This document shows, piece by piece, positions 1-7,922 of a DNA stretch of 64,000 nt. Every line of letters begins with the position of its first letter. Within the stretch, counting starts at the first letter, position 1. The translations under genes were made by a program, and so were the position numbers. Origin of the DNA: Bacteroidota bacterium (GTDB lineage: Bacteria > Bacteroidota > Bacteroidia > AKYH767-A > 2013-40CM-41-45); the NCBI GenBank assembly GCA_016713765.1, contig JADJON010000001.1, positions 806,001 to 870,000 of the forward strand, read 5' to 3'. The notes beneath the pieces are model-generated. The model was not told where the DNA came from. It did not search any database and saw only the letters and a program-made list of their open reading frames with translations.

Positions 1-326
1 ACCGCCAGGCCTACATCGTGGAAGGCGTGGCGATTGTGGTAGTGGTTGTGCGTGGTGAAGAGCTTTGCCACCGGAAGGATGAAGACGTTGCCGTGTTGCG
101 CCCAGGAGCGGTTCGATTCGTTCAGGCAATCGAGCATCGCTTCGAACGCCCGGGTGTCGGAACGACGGGCCAGGATGAAGCGCCAGGGTTGCTCGTTGAA
201 ACTCGAAGGAGCCCAACGGGCCGCTTCGAACAACTGCAGCAGGGTTTCATCGGAGATGGTCCGGTCCGAAAACGCGCGCGTGCTGCGACGTTTGCTGATG
301 AGTTCGTGTACGGGAACGTTTTTCAT
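1..326 (-). CDS. Nitroreductase family protein, N-terminal part
   Basis: The reading frame opens at the ATG complementary to 324-326 and runs off the left edge of the window, so only about 108 residues are visible. The N-terminus (MKNVPVHELISKRRSTRAFS) carries the SKRRSTRAF segment typical of FMN-binding nitroreductases, followed by LLQLFEAARWAPSSFNEQPW, the conserved flavin-contacting region. These enzymes use NAD(P)H to reduce nitro groups, quinones or flavins in the cytoplasm; the substrate cannot be told from this part. It lies downstream of two minus-strand genes (432-872 and 879-1175) and may be their last operon partner, although a 105-bp gap separates it from the Fe-S gene. Confidence 0.85.
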   Translation of the reverse strand, partial: MKNVPVHELISKRRSTRAFSDRTISDETLLQLFEAARWAPSSFNEQPWRFILARRSDTRAFEAMLDCLNESNRSWAQHGNVFILPVAKLFTTHNHYHNRHAFHDVGLA

Positions 327-431
327 GGTTTTTATTTGTTCATCGGTATCAGCGGCCGGAGGCGGATCCCGGCAAGGGTCCTCACCACACACCACAGGTG
401 CCCCCGGTCGCGCTGATACGGATGCTGCGCA

Positions 432-872
432 TCACTTCGAGAGCACATCGCTGCTGCGGTGCGTACCGTCGCAGAATGGTTTGTTCTTGGACAGTCCGCA
501 GCGACAGAGCGCGATGTTTCCTTCCTTCGTTTCTTCTTTTCCGTCTTTGTCGACGAATACAAAGGTGCCCTTGACGAGGTACGGTCCTTTGTCGGTAACG
601 GTGACGCGGGTAAGTGAGTTGTTTTCCATAACGCTATTGTTTTCTGATTGTTTGAGTTCAATGGAGAGTGCACCGCTCGGACACTGCGCCACCTGATCGA
701 TGATCGACTGGCTGTCGGCCCCTGCCGGATAGATCCAGGGCGACTCCTTCGGCTTGAACACGGACGCAAGTCCGCGGGCGCAGTTGCCGGAATGGATACA
801 CAGGTGGTGTTTCCAGACGATGGTGACCTCGCCGTTGGAGTAGCGCTTGGTCATCGGGCGAAGGTTCGACAT
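432..872 (-). CDS. YjdI-type 4Fe-4S protein fused to a CDGSH iron-sulfur domain
   Basis: This 146-residue protein has two Fe-S modules. Residues about 8-75 match the divergent YjdI/Fer4_19 mono-cluster domain, with cysteines in CIHSGNCARG and a later VAQCPSGAL. Residues about 85-140 form a CDGSH domain with CRCGLSKNKPFCDGTH, the three Cys plus His set that binds a 2Fe-2S cluster. Such proteins are small cytoplasmic electron carriers or redox sensors; no specific partner is known. The two domains are joined by a short linker rich in Asn and Glu. It sits 6 bp downstream of the 879-1175 gene and upstream of a nitroreductase, a plausible redox operon. Confidence 0.87.
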   Translation of the reverse strand: MSNLRPMTKRYSNGEVTIVWKHHLCIHSGNCARGLASVFKPKESPWIYPAGADSQSIIDQVAQCPSGALSIELKQSENNSVMENNSLTRVTVTDKGPYLVKGTFVFVDKDGKEETKEGNIALCRCGLSKNKPFCDGTHRSSDVLSK

Positions 873-878
873 GACGGA

Positions 879-1175
879 TCAGTTGATGGAAGGTTCGGGG
901 AACAGTTCTACGGAATCGAGGTGGAACATGGCTTCCTGGGCGGTGATCTGCGCGAATTCCGAAAGCGGCAATTTGTTCAGGACCGTTTGCATGGCCGATT
1001 CGTTCTCGGCGCGCAGGACGATCCACAACTCCCGGCGGTCGCCGGTGAGGGAGTAGGTGCGAATCACGCCCTGGCGCAGGAGCCGGTCTACGATCGCCCG
1101 TTGTGCCGGGATGAGTTGGAGGAATTCCTGCGTTGGGAATGCCGGGAAGCGGAGGCGGATCATCCAGTGGTTCAT
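879..1175 (-). CDS. Muconolactone delta-isomerase-like small protein
   Basis: The 98-residue product resembles the muconolactone isomerase (MIase) family, small ferredoxin-like alpha/beta barrels of about 90-100 residues. The pattern includes an N-terminal strand (MNHWMIRLRFP), a helix with RAIVDRLLRQG, a strand with RELWIVLRAENE, and a C-terminal LPLSEF segment typical of the family. The founding enzymes act in the catechol branch of the beta-ketoadipate pathway, but no other genes of that pathway are nearby, so the substrate here is unknown. It is probably co-transcribed with the Fe-S gene that begins 6 bp downstream. Confidence 0.72.
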   Translation of the reverse strand: MNHWMIRLRFPAFPTQEFLQLIPAQRAIVDRLLRQGVIRTYSLTGDRRELWIVLRAENESAMQTVLNKLPLSEFAQITAQEAMFHLDSVELFPEPSIN

Positions 1176-1190
1176 CGTTCTTTGAGCTAA

Positions 1191-1220
1191 AAAAACCGGT
1201 TCGTTTCGGAACCGGTTTTT
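1191..1220 (-). terminator. Intrinsic terminator after the yceI-like gene
   Basis: A perfect 12-bp stem (AAAAACCGGTTC / GAACCGGTTTTT) closes a 6-nt loop. A-rich and T-rich arms allow it to work in either direction. It starts 9 bp past the stop codon of the minus-strand YceI gene and lies upstream of the 879-1175 gene, so it separates the two transcription units. Confidence 0.85.
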
Positions 1221-1228
1221 CGTTGAGG

Positions 1229-1807
1229 TTATTGTTTGATCAACACCGCGTCGATCGTGAACTCGACCTCATCTCCGACGACTGCTTCGCCGGTTGCGGC
1301 AGCGTTGGCGTATTTGAGACCGAAGTCTTTGCGGTTGATCTTACCGGTTGCTTTGAAACCGGCTTTCAGATTGCCCCACGGATCTTTTACTTGTCCGCCA
1401 TAGACCAGCGGAACTTCTACTTTCTTGGTGACGTCACGTACCGTCAGGTTACCGCTCAGTACATATTTGTTGTTGCCCAGGCTCTTGATGCCGGTGCTGG
1501 TGAACGTCATGGTCGGGAATTTCTCCGCGTTGAAGAAATCGTCGCTCAACAAGTGTTTGTCGCGCATCTCGTTGTCGGTGGTGATGCTGGGAACCTGTAC
1601 CGTCATCGTTGCCTGGAGGTCGGACCAGTCGGCTTTCGAAGAGGTAAAGGTGCCGTCGAACTTCTTGAATTCACCATCGACGTCGGAGATGACAAGGTAC
1701 TTCGTGGTGAAACGGATCTTGGTGTGGCTGCCGTCGATCTTCCAGTTTTGCGCGATCGCGGTAGCGCTCAGGGCTACGGCCGCAATCAGGGTGAGGACTT
1801 TTTTCAT
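1229..1807 (-). CDS. YceI family secreted lipid-binding protein
   Basis: The 192-residue product begins MKKVLTLIAAVALSATAIAQ, a clear signal peptide, and continues with WKIDGSHTKIRFTTKYL, the start of the YceI lipocalin-like beta barrel. FKKFDGTF, FTSTGI and LSGNLTVRDVTKKVEVPL are further family signatures. YceI proteins sit in the periplasm and bind isoprenoid or quinone-like lipids; several are induced by stress or base. I chose the ATG at 1805-1807 because the signal peptide starts there; an upstream in-frame ATG would add 19 charged residues and would overlap the likely promoter. It is flanked by its own promoter and terminator, so it is probably monocistronic. Confidence 0.92.
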   Translation of the reverse strand: MKKVLTLIAAVALSATAIAQNWKIDGSHTKIRFTTKYLVISDVDGEFKKFDGTFTSSKADWSDLQATMTVQVPSITTDNEMRDKHLLSDDFFNAEKFPTMTFTSTGIKSLGNNKYVLSGNLTVRDVTKKVEVPLVYGGQVKDPWGNLKAGFKATGKINRKDFGLKYANAAATGEAVVGDEVEFTIDAVLIKQ

Positions 1808-1845
1808 CGGGTCGTGTTTTATAGGGTTTGAATGTTTTAGTGATA

Positions 1846-1876
1846 CAAATGTACGTTGAAACAATAGATGTTACAA
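1846..1876 (-). promoter_or_regulatory. Bacteroidetes-type promoter for the YceI gene
   Basis: On the minus strand TTG (complement of 1874-1876) is followed after 20 nt by TACATTTG (complement of 1846-1853), which fits the primary sigma consensus of Bacteroidetes (TTG, about 19-20 nt, TAnnTTTG). The predicted start lies about 30 nt upstream of the YceI start codon. Confidence 0.65.
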
Positions 1877-1940
1877 CATATAATATTCAAAATTGATGTA
1901 ACGTATTCATTATCAATAACAAAAAATCGAATAAATTGTT

Positions 1941-2939
1941 TTAGAAATGCCGGATTCCGATGGCATGCCGGGCTTCCCGCACCGTTTTGCCGGCGCTTTC
2001 GCGTGCTTTTTCGGCTCCGTGTCGAATGACCTTGCTGAGACGGGCTTCGTCGGAAAGCATCTCCCGGATCTTTTCACGAATGGGAGCGGTGAACGCGATC
2101 ATGTCTTCGGCTAGTTGCTTTTTCAAATCGCCGTAGCGGATCGCCATATTATTGTAGGCATCGTTGAAGTGCGCAACCGTATCGGGCGATGACACCACTT
2201 CGAGCAGGGTGAAAATGTTCCGGATCGCCTCCGGTTTTTCCTGGTTGGGTTGCGTAGGTCCCGAATCGGTCACGGCACGCATCACCTTCTTGCGGATCAC
2301 TTCCGGTTCGTCGTATAGGAAGATCGCGTTTCCTTCGCCTTCACTCTTGCCCATTTTCCCGCTGCCGTCGAGTCCGGGGATCTTGACCAGTTGGGTGCCG
2401 TAGTTGAACGCGTAGGGCTCCGGGAAAAGTTCACAATGGTAAAGTCGGTTGAAGCGGTTGCCGAAGGTGCGCGCCATCTCGAGGTGTTGTTCCTGGTCCT
2501 TACCGACCGGCACTTTCACCGCGCGGTGGATGAGGATATCGGCCGCCATGAGCACCGGATAGGTGAGCAGTCCGGCGTTGATGTTGTCGGGCTGCTTGCG
2601 GATCTTCTCTTTGAAGGAAGTGCAGCGCTCCAACTCGCCTACATAGGCGTTCATGCCCAGCAGCAGGTACAACTCGGCGATTTCCGGGAGGTCGCTCTGC
2701 ACGTAAAGCGTCGATACTTCGGGATCCAGTCCGCAAGCCAGGTACTCGGCCACGACCTGTCGAACGTTGGCATGCAGGTCCGACGGGGTCGGGTGGGTGG
2801 TCAGGGAATGGTAATCGGCAATGAAGAAATAGCAGTTATACTCATGCTGCATCTTCAGAAAATTGCTGATCGCACCGAAATAGTTTCCCAGGTGCAGGTT
2901 GCCTGTACTCCGGATGCCGCTGACGACGGTTTCTTTCAT
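1941..2939 (-). CDS. trpS: Tryptophanyl-tRNA synthetase
   Basis: The 332-residue protein is a class I aminoacyl-tRNA synthetase that charges tRNA-Trp in the cytoplasm. The HIGH-type motif appears as TGNLHLGNYFG near residue 12, the tryptophan-pocket region as GKDQEQHLEMAR, and the KMSKS loop as SGKMGKSEG near residue 195, a Gly variant common in TrpRS. Its length is normal for bacterial TrpRS. The ATG at 2937-2939 begins directly with the first strand. The coding frame is intact. It lies downstream of an L,D-transpeptidase remnant and has its own -7 type box, so it is probably transcribed alone. Confidence 0.97.
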   Translation of the reverse strand: MKETVVSGIRSTGNLHLGNYFGAISNFLKMQHEYNCYFFIADYHSLTTHPTPSDLHANVRQVVAEYLACGLDPEVSTLYVQSDLPEIAELYLLLGMNAYVGELERCTSFKEKIRKQPDNINAGLLTYPVLMAADILIHRAVKVPVGKDQEQHLEMARTFGNRFNRLYHCELFPEPYAFNYGTQLVKIPGLDGSGKMGKSEGEGNAIFLYDEPEVIRKKVMRAVTDSGPTQPNQEKPEAIRNIFTLLEVVSSPDTVAHFNDAYNNMAIRYGDLKKQLAEDMIAFTAPIREKIREMLSDEARLSKVIRHGAEKARESAGKTVREARHAIGIRHF

Positions 2940-2946
2940 AAGGGCA

Positions 2947-2954
2947 CAAAGATA
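2947..2954 (-). promoter_or_regulatory. Possible -7 promoter box of trpS
   Basis: TATCTTTG on the minus strand matches TAnnTTTG and ends 7 nt before the trpS start codon. I see no TTG at the usual distance upstream, so the call is tentative. Transcripts would have a very short leader. Confidence 0.35.
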
Positions 2955-2991
2955 GAGAATTGCAGGGCTCCGGCGGGTCGGGCGGAATTCG

Positions 2992-3309
2992 TCAGCGAAG
3001 GAGATTCTGTTCCAGGTCCCTGCTTTTTTCTGCGAGCGATCTCCAGAAGTCGGCGTGTTCAGGAAATAGTCGTGAATAGCGGGTCAGATTCGCATTGTTC
3101 ATACGGAATGGAAATGAGTAAACGGGGATCTTAGGTTGTCCATTGCGTCGGGACCAGATCGCAAGCAGGTAGATCCGCTCGATAACCGGATCGGTCATCG
3201 GCATGCATCCGATCGTGACGCAGGAGCCGTGAATGAAAATATCGCTGACGGGCCACGCTTGATCAATGAGGATTACGGAATTCGATCGAAGCGCAACAGG
3301 GTGGGCCGC
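2992..3309 (-). pseudogene. C-terminal remnant of a YafK-type L,D-transpeptidase
   Basis: Read on the minus strand, the open frame after the stop at 3310-3312 contains DIFIHGSCVTIGCMPMTD, the hallmark catalytic segment of YkuD/YafK L,D-transpeptidases with the active-site Cys, followed by IERIYLLA and IPVYSFPFRM as in full-length homologues. Family members normally have some 150 further residues upstream; here that space is occupied by the C-terminus of the SdiA-regulated-like gene in another frame, with an overlap of 37 bp. The first ATG (3202-3204) comes after the catalytic Cys, so a translated product would be inactive. I infer a deletion that removed the N-terminal two thirds. Confidence 0.7.
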
Positions 3310-4139
3310 TTATCCTGACCCTCGTTGGTGATGAGCAGGTCGCCGTCGGATAAAAAGATGATTCCTTCCGCTTTATTGAACCGGACGGGATCCAACACTT
3401 CCAGGTGATGGAGTTTGCCGTCCATGCCGAAAACAAACAGCAAGTGATCAGTCGACGATACGACATACAATTCGTGGGAGTCCGGGTGAATGGCAATGGC
3501 CGAAGTGGTGAAGCGTAAGAAGGGTTCATTGCTGCCGTCTTTTTTCTTCTCGCGTGTCGGCAGCGGAACACGGTGTTCGACGGCAAAGCGCCGGATATCC
3601 TCCAGGTCAAATGCGAAGAGCGGGTCCTTGTCCAGTTGATGCGTTTTCAGGTCGAAGGCGTAGATGTGCCGCTGGTCCTTCCATTCCGGCCCTTTGCCCA
3701 CCTTTCCTTTGCAGGCTATTAACAGCCGGTTGCCGATGGAGTCCCAACAGAGGCCTTCGTTGTTCTTTCCGATGATACCGGTAGGATATTCGACGGTGGT
3801 ATATCCGGAATTCCCTTTCGGGAGCATGAAATCGCGCACGCGAAACAGGTGTCCGTCGCTCCGCAGCACATACAGATCCCGTCCGACCCGACAGATGCCT
3901 TCATAGTCGCCGTCGGCATGAAAGCGCAGATTCGAAACAAGTTGCTGCTTACCGAGATCGTAGAAAAAAATGACCCCGCGTTCATCCTGCACGCAGGCCA
4001 GGAGCTCGTCGGTGATCGAGGTGATGCCGGAGATCTCGTGCAATACCGGAGGTAACACGACCGATTGTTCAGGCTTATCAAACCGATAATCTTGTGCCGT
4101 GGAATACAATAGAAATACGGAGGCGATGAAGTTGATCAT
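3273..4139 (-). CDS. SdiA-regulated domain protein, secreted beta-propeller-like
   Basis: The 288-residue product starts with a short hydrophobic leader (MINFIASVFLLYSTAQ) that looks like a signal peptide. The body has repeated strands with EISGITSI, HADGDYEGICRVG, NNEGLCWDS, TSAIAIHPDS and NKAEGIIFLSDGDLLITNEG, matching the SdiA-regulated family, a beta-propeller-type fold whose role is not established. The periodic Glu-Gly pairs (YEGI, NEGL, AEGI) are family-typical. Its 3' end overlaps the L,D-transpeptidase remnant. It is a minus-strand gene 57 bp downstream of a small membrane protein gene; whether they share a transcript is unclear. Confidence 0.8.
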   Translation of the reverse strand: MINFIASVFLLYSTAQDYRFDKPEQSVVLPPVLHEISGITSITDELLACVQDERGVIFFYDLGKQQLVSNLRFHADGDYEGICRVGRDLYVLRSDGHLFRVRDFMLPKGNSGYTTVEYPTGIIGKNNEGLCWDSIGNRLLIACKGKVGKGPEWKDQRHIYAFDLKTHQLDKDPLFAFDLEDIRRFAVEHRVPLPTREKKKDGSNEPFLRFTTSAIAIHPDSHELYVVSSTDHLLFVFGMDGKLHHLEVLDPVRFNKAEGIIFLSDGDLLITNEGQDKRPTLLRFDRIP

Positions 4140-4196
4140 GTTGTTCGTGCGGTACTAAGTTCCGGAATAGCGGATATGTGTTTGAATCGCCTCCGG

Positions 4197-4490
4197 CTAT
4201 TTAATCAACACGAATACTGCGATCAAAGCAATTGCGCCGGCAAGCGAAATGAGCGGTATTTTTTTCAGACTGTCGGTCTCGCGCAGCAGGATGCGGGCCA
4301 GTAACCAGTATAGCGGAAGCGTACCGACCACGTACAACAGAAAAACAACCCAGTTGCCAAAGGACGCCATCCAGCGAAAGTCATAGTTCCCTTCGTCGAT
4401 GAAGAAGAGAAAGAGCGTGGCGATGACGGAGCAAAGTAAACCTTCAGCAAGATGTCGGTCAGGGCGGGAGAGGGAGTTGAGGATGGTCAT
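4197..4490 (-). CDS. Small hypothetical membrane protein
   Basis: The 97-residue protein has three hydrophobic segments at about residues 17-31, 44-66 and 79-96, which suggests three membrane helices, with charged links (DEGNYDFRW, LLRETDSLKKIP). I do not recognise a family. The start at 4488-4490 gives a sensible positively charged N-terminus. It sits between the zinc-ribbon gene and the SdiA-regulated-like gene on the same strand. Confidence 0.6.
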   Translation of the reverse strand: MTILNSLSRPDRHLAEGLLCSVIATLFLFFIDEGNYDFRWMASFGNWVVFLLYVVGTLPLYWLLARILLRETDSLKKIPLISLAGAIALIAVFVLIK

Positions 4491-4556
4491 TCGATCTGAA
4501 CGCGATCGGACTCTAATTATTGTCTTACCGCTATTGGAAACATGAAACGGAAGGCG

Positions 4557-4820
4557 TTACTTTTTCCAACGCTCCAGCCGCGGCACACCTTTGCTGAAGA
4601 AGCCCGCCAGGAAGCCAGGGATACCCATTTCTTTCATCTTCTCCCTGACGAACGACTGCATCTGACTCGCGGTCCAGTCGGGTTGGAGGAATTTTCCATT
4701 CGCATAACACAAGCTGCAGTACATCGTGCTGCGCGATCCGTCGGCATTGGTACCCCCACCCTTGGGGTCTTTCTTTAATGGCATTCCGCAGCTTTGACAA
4801 TTCTTGTAGGCGGTCGACAT
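4557..4820 (-). CDS. Putative zinc-ribbon protein (Zn_ribbon_2 type)
   Basis: The 87-residue protein begins MSTAYKNCQSCGMPLKKDP and continues with GSRSTMYCSLCYANGKFLQPD. The two CxxC pairs separated by about 25 residues are the zinc site of the Zn_ribbon_2 family. The helix MQSFVREKMKEMGIPGF is also family-typical. The function of the family is unknown; a small regulatory or nucleic-acid-binding role is possible. It is preceded by a 160-bp gap shared with the divergent beta-propeller gene. Confidence 0.82.
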   Translation of the reverse strand: MSTAYKNCQSCGMPLKKDPKGGGTNADGSRSTMYCSLCYANGKFLQPDWTASQMQSFVREKMKEMGIPGFLAGFFSKGVPRLERWKK

Positions 4821-4983
4821 CGGTGCTGGATTTTAGTGATGGAAGAAGGAGCTACGAAGTTGCAGTCTTGTTACCGGAAATCCAATACGTTTTTTCAGCA
4901 ATCATGGATTGGCATTCGATTGCTGGCATTACTTTTAACTTTTCCTTAATCAGTAAGCAGGATTGGTTTCATTAGGTTTCGGG

Positions 4984-6219
4984 ATGCTTTACACAGCCGT
5001 CCAGCCGTTCTTTCGCCTGCAATTCTTGTTGAGTCTTCTTGCTTTGATCTGCTCGCAGTATGTGAAGGCAGGAGAAATCGGGAATCCCGAACCTGCGCTC
5101 TGTTGGTCGGTGAGCACCGGTGGACCGATCTATTCATCTCCGGTCATTGATCAGCAATTCTTGGTATTCGGCAGTACGGATTCCAGTTTGTACGTCGTGG
5201 ACCATCGCTCGGGAAAGGTTGCCTGGACCTACAAGACAGGAGGCGCTATTCGTTGTACTCCGTACGTTCGGAACGGTATCGCTTATTTCTTATCCGATGA
5301 CGGAAAGGTGTATGCCATTTCGATCCGATCGCATACCGAACAGTGGGTCTTTCGTACCGAAGGAGAAGCGCGTTATTCGCTTTATGGTTATGCGGATTAT
5401 TTCCATTCCTCTCCGGTCGCGGATGACAGCACCCTATACTTCGGATCGGGTGACGGCCATGTCTATGCGCTACGGCTGAGTGATGGCCGTCTGCGTTGGA
5501 AGTTCAAAACGGATGCGGTCGTGCACGGAACCGGCGTGATCAGCGAAGAAACATTGTATATCGGGTCATTCGATGGAAATGTATATGCCCTGGCGACAGC
5601 CGACGGCGGTCTGCGCTGGAAGTTCAAGACCGTGGGCCAGACCTATTTTCCGAGAGGAGAAGTCCAGGGAACGGTGGCTTGTTTCGGTGATCGACTTATT
5701 GTCGGTGCTCGTGATTACAACCTCTATTGCCTGGATGCGGAGCGGGGGACAGGTCTGTGGAACCGGCAGTTCAGAAAAGGATGGGCAATGGGTGTTCCCC
5801 TCATCCGAGACTCGATCGTGTACGTTGGAACGAGTGATGATCGGTTACTCCTGGCGCTCGATCCTTTCAGCGGGCAAGCGCATTGGGAGGCTGCGGTCAA
5901 CTTCAATGTATTCGGTGGCGCGGCGTTCGGTGATTCAGTGTTGTACATCGGCAACCTGCGCGGAGAGTTGTTGGCACTGGATGTGGAAACCGGTAAGAGG
6001 AGATGGAAGTTCACAACGCCTGGCGGAAAGGAGCAGTGGCGGAAGTACCTGACAGCTTCCGGTGAATACCGTCCCGACATTCAGAGCATCATTCAAAAAG
6101 GCGAGGACTTCGTGACCATATATCATTCGATGGGAGCCATTTTTACCACGCCAACTGTATCGGAAGGGCGCATCTTCTTCACCAGTACGGATGGCAGTTT
6201 ATACTGCCTGCAACCCTGA
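4984..6219 (+). CDS. Secreted PQQ-like beta-propeller protein
   Basis: The 411-residue protein starts with a signal peptide (QFLLSLLALICSQYVKAG at about residues 13-30) and carries at least seven tryptophan-docking repeats, for example VDHRSGKVAWTYKTGG, IRSHTEQWVFRTEG, LSDGRLRWKFKTDA and DVETGKRRWKFTTPG. This is the PQQ-type eight-bladed propeller seen in BamB and quinoprotein dehydrogenases. I see no dehydrogenase active site, so it is more likely a periplasmic scaffold than an enzyme. I took the ATG at 4984; a TTG at 4963 in the same frame would lengthen the leader by seven residues. It stands alone on the plus strand. Confidence 0.88.
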   Translation: MLYTAVQPFFRLQFLLSLLALICSQYVKAGEIGNPEPALCWSVSTGGPIYSSPVIDQQFLVFGSTDSSLYVVDHRSGKVAWTYKTGGAIRCTPYVRNGIAYFLSDDGKVYAISIRSHTEQWVFRTEGEARYSLYGYADYFHSSPVADDSTLYFGSGDGHVYALRLSDGRLRWKFKTDAVVHGTGVISEETLYIGSFDGNVYALATADGGLRWKFKTVGQTYFPRGEVQGTVACFGDRLIVGARDYNLYCLDAERGTGLWNRQFRKGWAMGVPLIRDSIVYVGTSDDRLLLALDPFSGQAHWEAAVNFNVFGGAAFGDSVLYIGNLRGELLALDVETGKRRWKFTTPGGKEQWRKYLTASGEYRPDIQSIIQKGEDFVTIYHSMGAIFTTPTVSEGRIFFTSTDGSLYCLQP

Positions 6220-6353
6220 TGGCTAACCATTTTCCTGTTGAATTGAACCTTTGAAATCCGGTTTGGACCCCAGCTACGGTTTCCAAGGACGGATCTCTTT
6301 TCAATTTATTTGATTAAATATCAGTTACTTATATAAGGATAGACGCATTGCTC

Positions 6354-6384
6354 TTGACATACATAAGAAACAGATGTATATTTG
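6354..6384 (+). promoter_or_regulatory. Bacteroidetes-type promoter of the padR operon
   Basis: TTG at 6354-6356 and TATATTTG at 6377-6384 are separated by 20 nt, fitting the Bacteroidetes primary sigma consensus. The start codon at 6412 lies 27 nt past the -7 box. The AT-rich stretch just after it (ATATATATT) could hold an autoregulatory PadR operator, since PadR proteins usually repress their own operons. Confidence 0.7.
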
Positions 6385-6411
6385 TCCAATATATATTACA
6401 CCAAGGTAATC

Positions 6412-6753
6412 ATGATCTATTCCTCCGAACTCATCAAGGGCACCCTGAAGACGATCATTCTGAAGTTGCTGAAAGAGAACAAACGCATGTACGGATACGA
6501 GATCACCCAGCGGGTGAAGGAAATGACGGGAGGCAAGATCCAGCTCACGGAAGGCGCGTTGTATCCGACCCTGCACGCGCTGGAAGCGGATGGGATGCTC
6601 ACGACAGAGACCGAGTATCTCGGCAAACGCGTTCGCAAGTATTACTCGCTGAGTAAGGCCGGTGATAAGTTGTCGGACGAGAAAGTCAACGAGTTCGCCG
6701 ACTTCATGAACACGATGAAGTTTCTGCTTGGTATCAACCTCAGCAACGCCTGA
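6412..6753 (+). CDS. PadR family transcriptional regulator
   Basis: The 113-residue protein is a winged-helix repressor. MYGYEITQRVKEMT, GALYPTLHALEADGM and GKRVRKYYSLSKAG are the recognition helix and wing motifs of PadR. The ATG at 6412 is preferred over one at 6382 because the earlier one would place the -7 box inside the coding region and because MIYSSELIKGTLKTIIL is the canonical PadR N-terminus. The stop codon is one base before the start of the membrane-protein gene at 6755, so the two are surely co-transcribed; PadR/membrane-protein pairs of this layout are common and usually autoregulated. Confidence 0.93.
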   Translation: MIYSSELIKGTLKTIILKLLKENKRMYGYEITQRVKEMTGGKIQLTEGALYPTLHALEADGMLTTETEYLGKRVRKYYSLSKAGDKLSDEKVNEFADFMNTMKFLLGINLSNA

Positions 6754-6754
6754 C

Positions 6755-7891
6755 ATGTCGGTCATCCGCGATCAGCATATCGACTTCATCCTTCAGGATC
6801 TCCACCGTCGTGGCATCGTTCGGGAGGACTTGCGTGATAACCTGTTGGACCATCTGTGTTGCCTGTTGGAGGCGGAAGAGTGGGAGGAGGAGGCATTTGG
6901 CAAGACCTATGAACGAATAATACGACGGTTCTATAAGCATCGCTTATCCGAGCTCGAAGAAGAAACAACGAATCTTTTAACCTATAAAAACTATTACGCG
7001 ATGAAAAAGGTCATGATCCTCAGCGGTGTATCCGCTACGCTGGTGCTGAGTGCCGGCATTGTACTCAAGTTCATGCACATGCCCGGCGCAGCCGCTGGAA
7101 TTGTAGCGGGCACGCTGTTGTTCAGTCTGATCTTCCTTCCCCTGATGCTGGTGCTGCGTCTGCAGGAGAAGAAGGCGATGACGGAGCGCGTCATGGTGTC
7201 GCTCTCCGCGATCACCGGCATCCTGATCAGCATGGGCATTCTGTTCAAGCTGATGCATTGGCCGATGGCCAATATCTTAGGCCTGAGTTCGGTGGGCATC
7301 CTCGTGTTCCTGTTCCTGCCGGTTTACCTGGTGACCGGTCTGCGCAATCCCGACACGCGACTGAATACGATCGTGTCCTCCGTGCTGATTGTCTGTGGAA
7401 GCGCCTTGTTCCTGTCGCTGGCACGTTCGCCGTACGCGACGCGGGTACAGTACATCCAGAATACCGAGCAGTTCATCCGGAGTCAGCGTATCCTCGAGAC
7501 GGAGGCACGTCAGATTACCGCTGAGCCGTCCACGGGTAATGAGGAGCTGACGCGGGTTCGTACGCTGTGTTCATCGCTTCGTTCCGCCATCGTACAATTC
7601 GAGACCGGGTTACCCAGTCTGGGCGACGACTACCTGAAGCAGGAAGCCTTTATCAGCGATGCCGTCATCACACCGCTACTGAATGAACGCGATCATGCTG
7701 ATCAATACGCGAGTCTGAAACAGGCAGTAGCGTCGTACAACGGGAAACTGTCGAACGACATGCAACCGCTGCCGGTAAAAGCCACACTACTTGAAAATCC
7801 GAAGGTGCCCTCACTCGTTGCGCTCAACGACCTGACGCAGATCGAGATGATCGCCTTGCAGAACGCACGACGTCCGAAAGCGGGCAGCTGA
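6755..7891 (+). CDS. Membrane protein with GldL-like helices, partner of PadR
   Basis: The 378-residue protein has a soluble N-terminal helical domain (residues 1-85), five hydrophobic helices (about 85-235) and a C-terminal soluble domain of about 145 residues. Two helices carry GldL-like signatures, VLKFMHMPGA and LFKLMHWPMAN. In GldL, the T9SS/gliding motor subunit, a similar KxMHWPGA motif lies in a transmembrane helix. The rest of this protein does not look like GldL, so I infer only a shared membrane module. The N-terminal domain may be the part sensed or titrated together with PadR. Translation is coupled to padR, with one base between stop and start. Confidence 0.7.
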   Translation: MSVIRDQHIDFILQDLHRRGIVREDLRDNLLDHLCCLLEAEEWEEEAFGKTYERIIRRFYKHRLSELEEETTNLLTYKNYYAMKKVMILSGVSATLVLSAGIVLKFMHMPGAAAGIVAGTLLFSLIFLPLMLVLRLQEKKAMTERVMVSLSAITGILISMGILFKLMHWPMANILGLSSVGILVFLFLPVYLVTGLRNPDTRLNTIVSSVLIVCGSALFLSLARSPYATRVQYIQNTEQFIRSQRILETEARQITAEPSTGNEELTRVRTLCSSLRSAIVQFETGLPSLGDDYLKQEAFISDAVITPLLNERDHADQYASLKQAVASYNGKLSNDMQPLPVKATLLENPKVPSLVALNDLTQIEMIALQNARRPKAGS

Positions 7892-7922
7892 ACTTTTTAA
7901 ATGACACGATGGTTCGCCCTCG

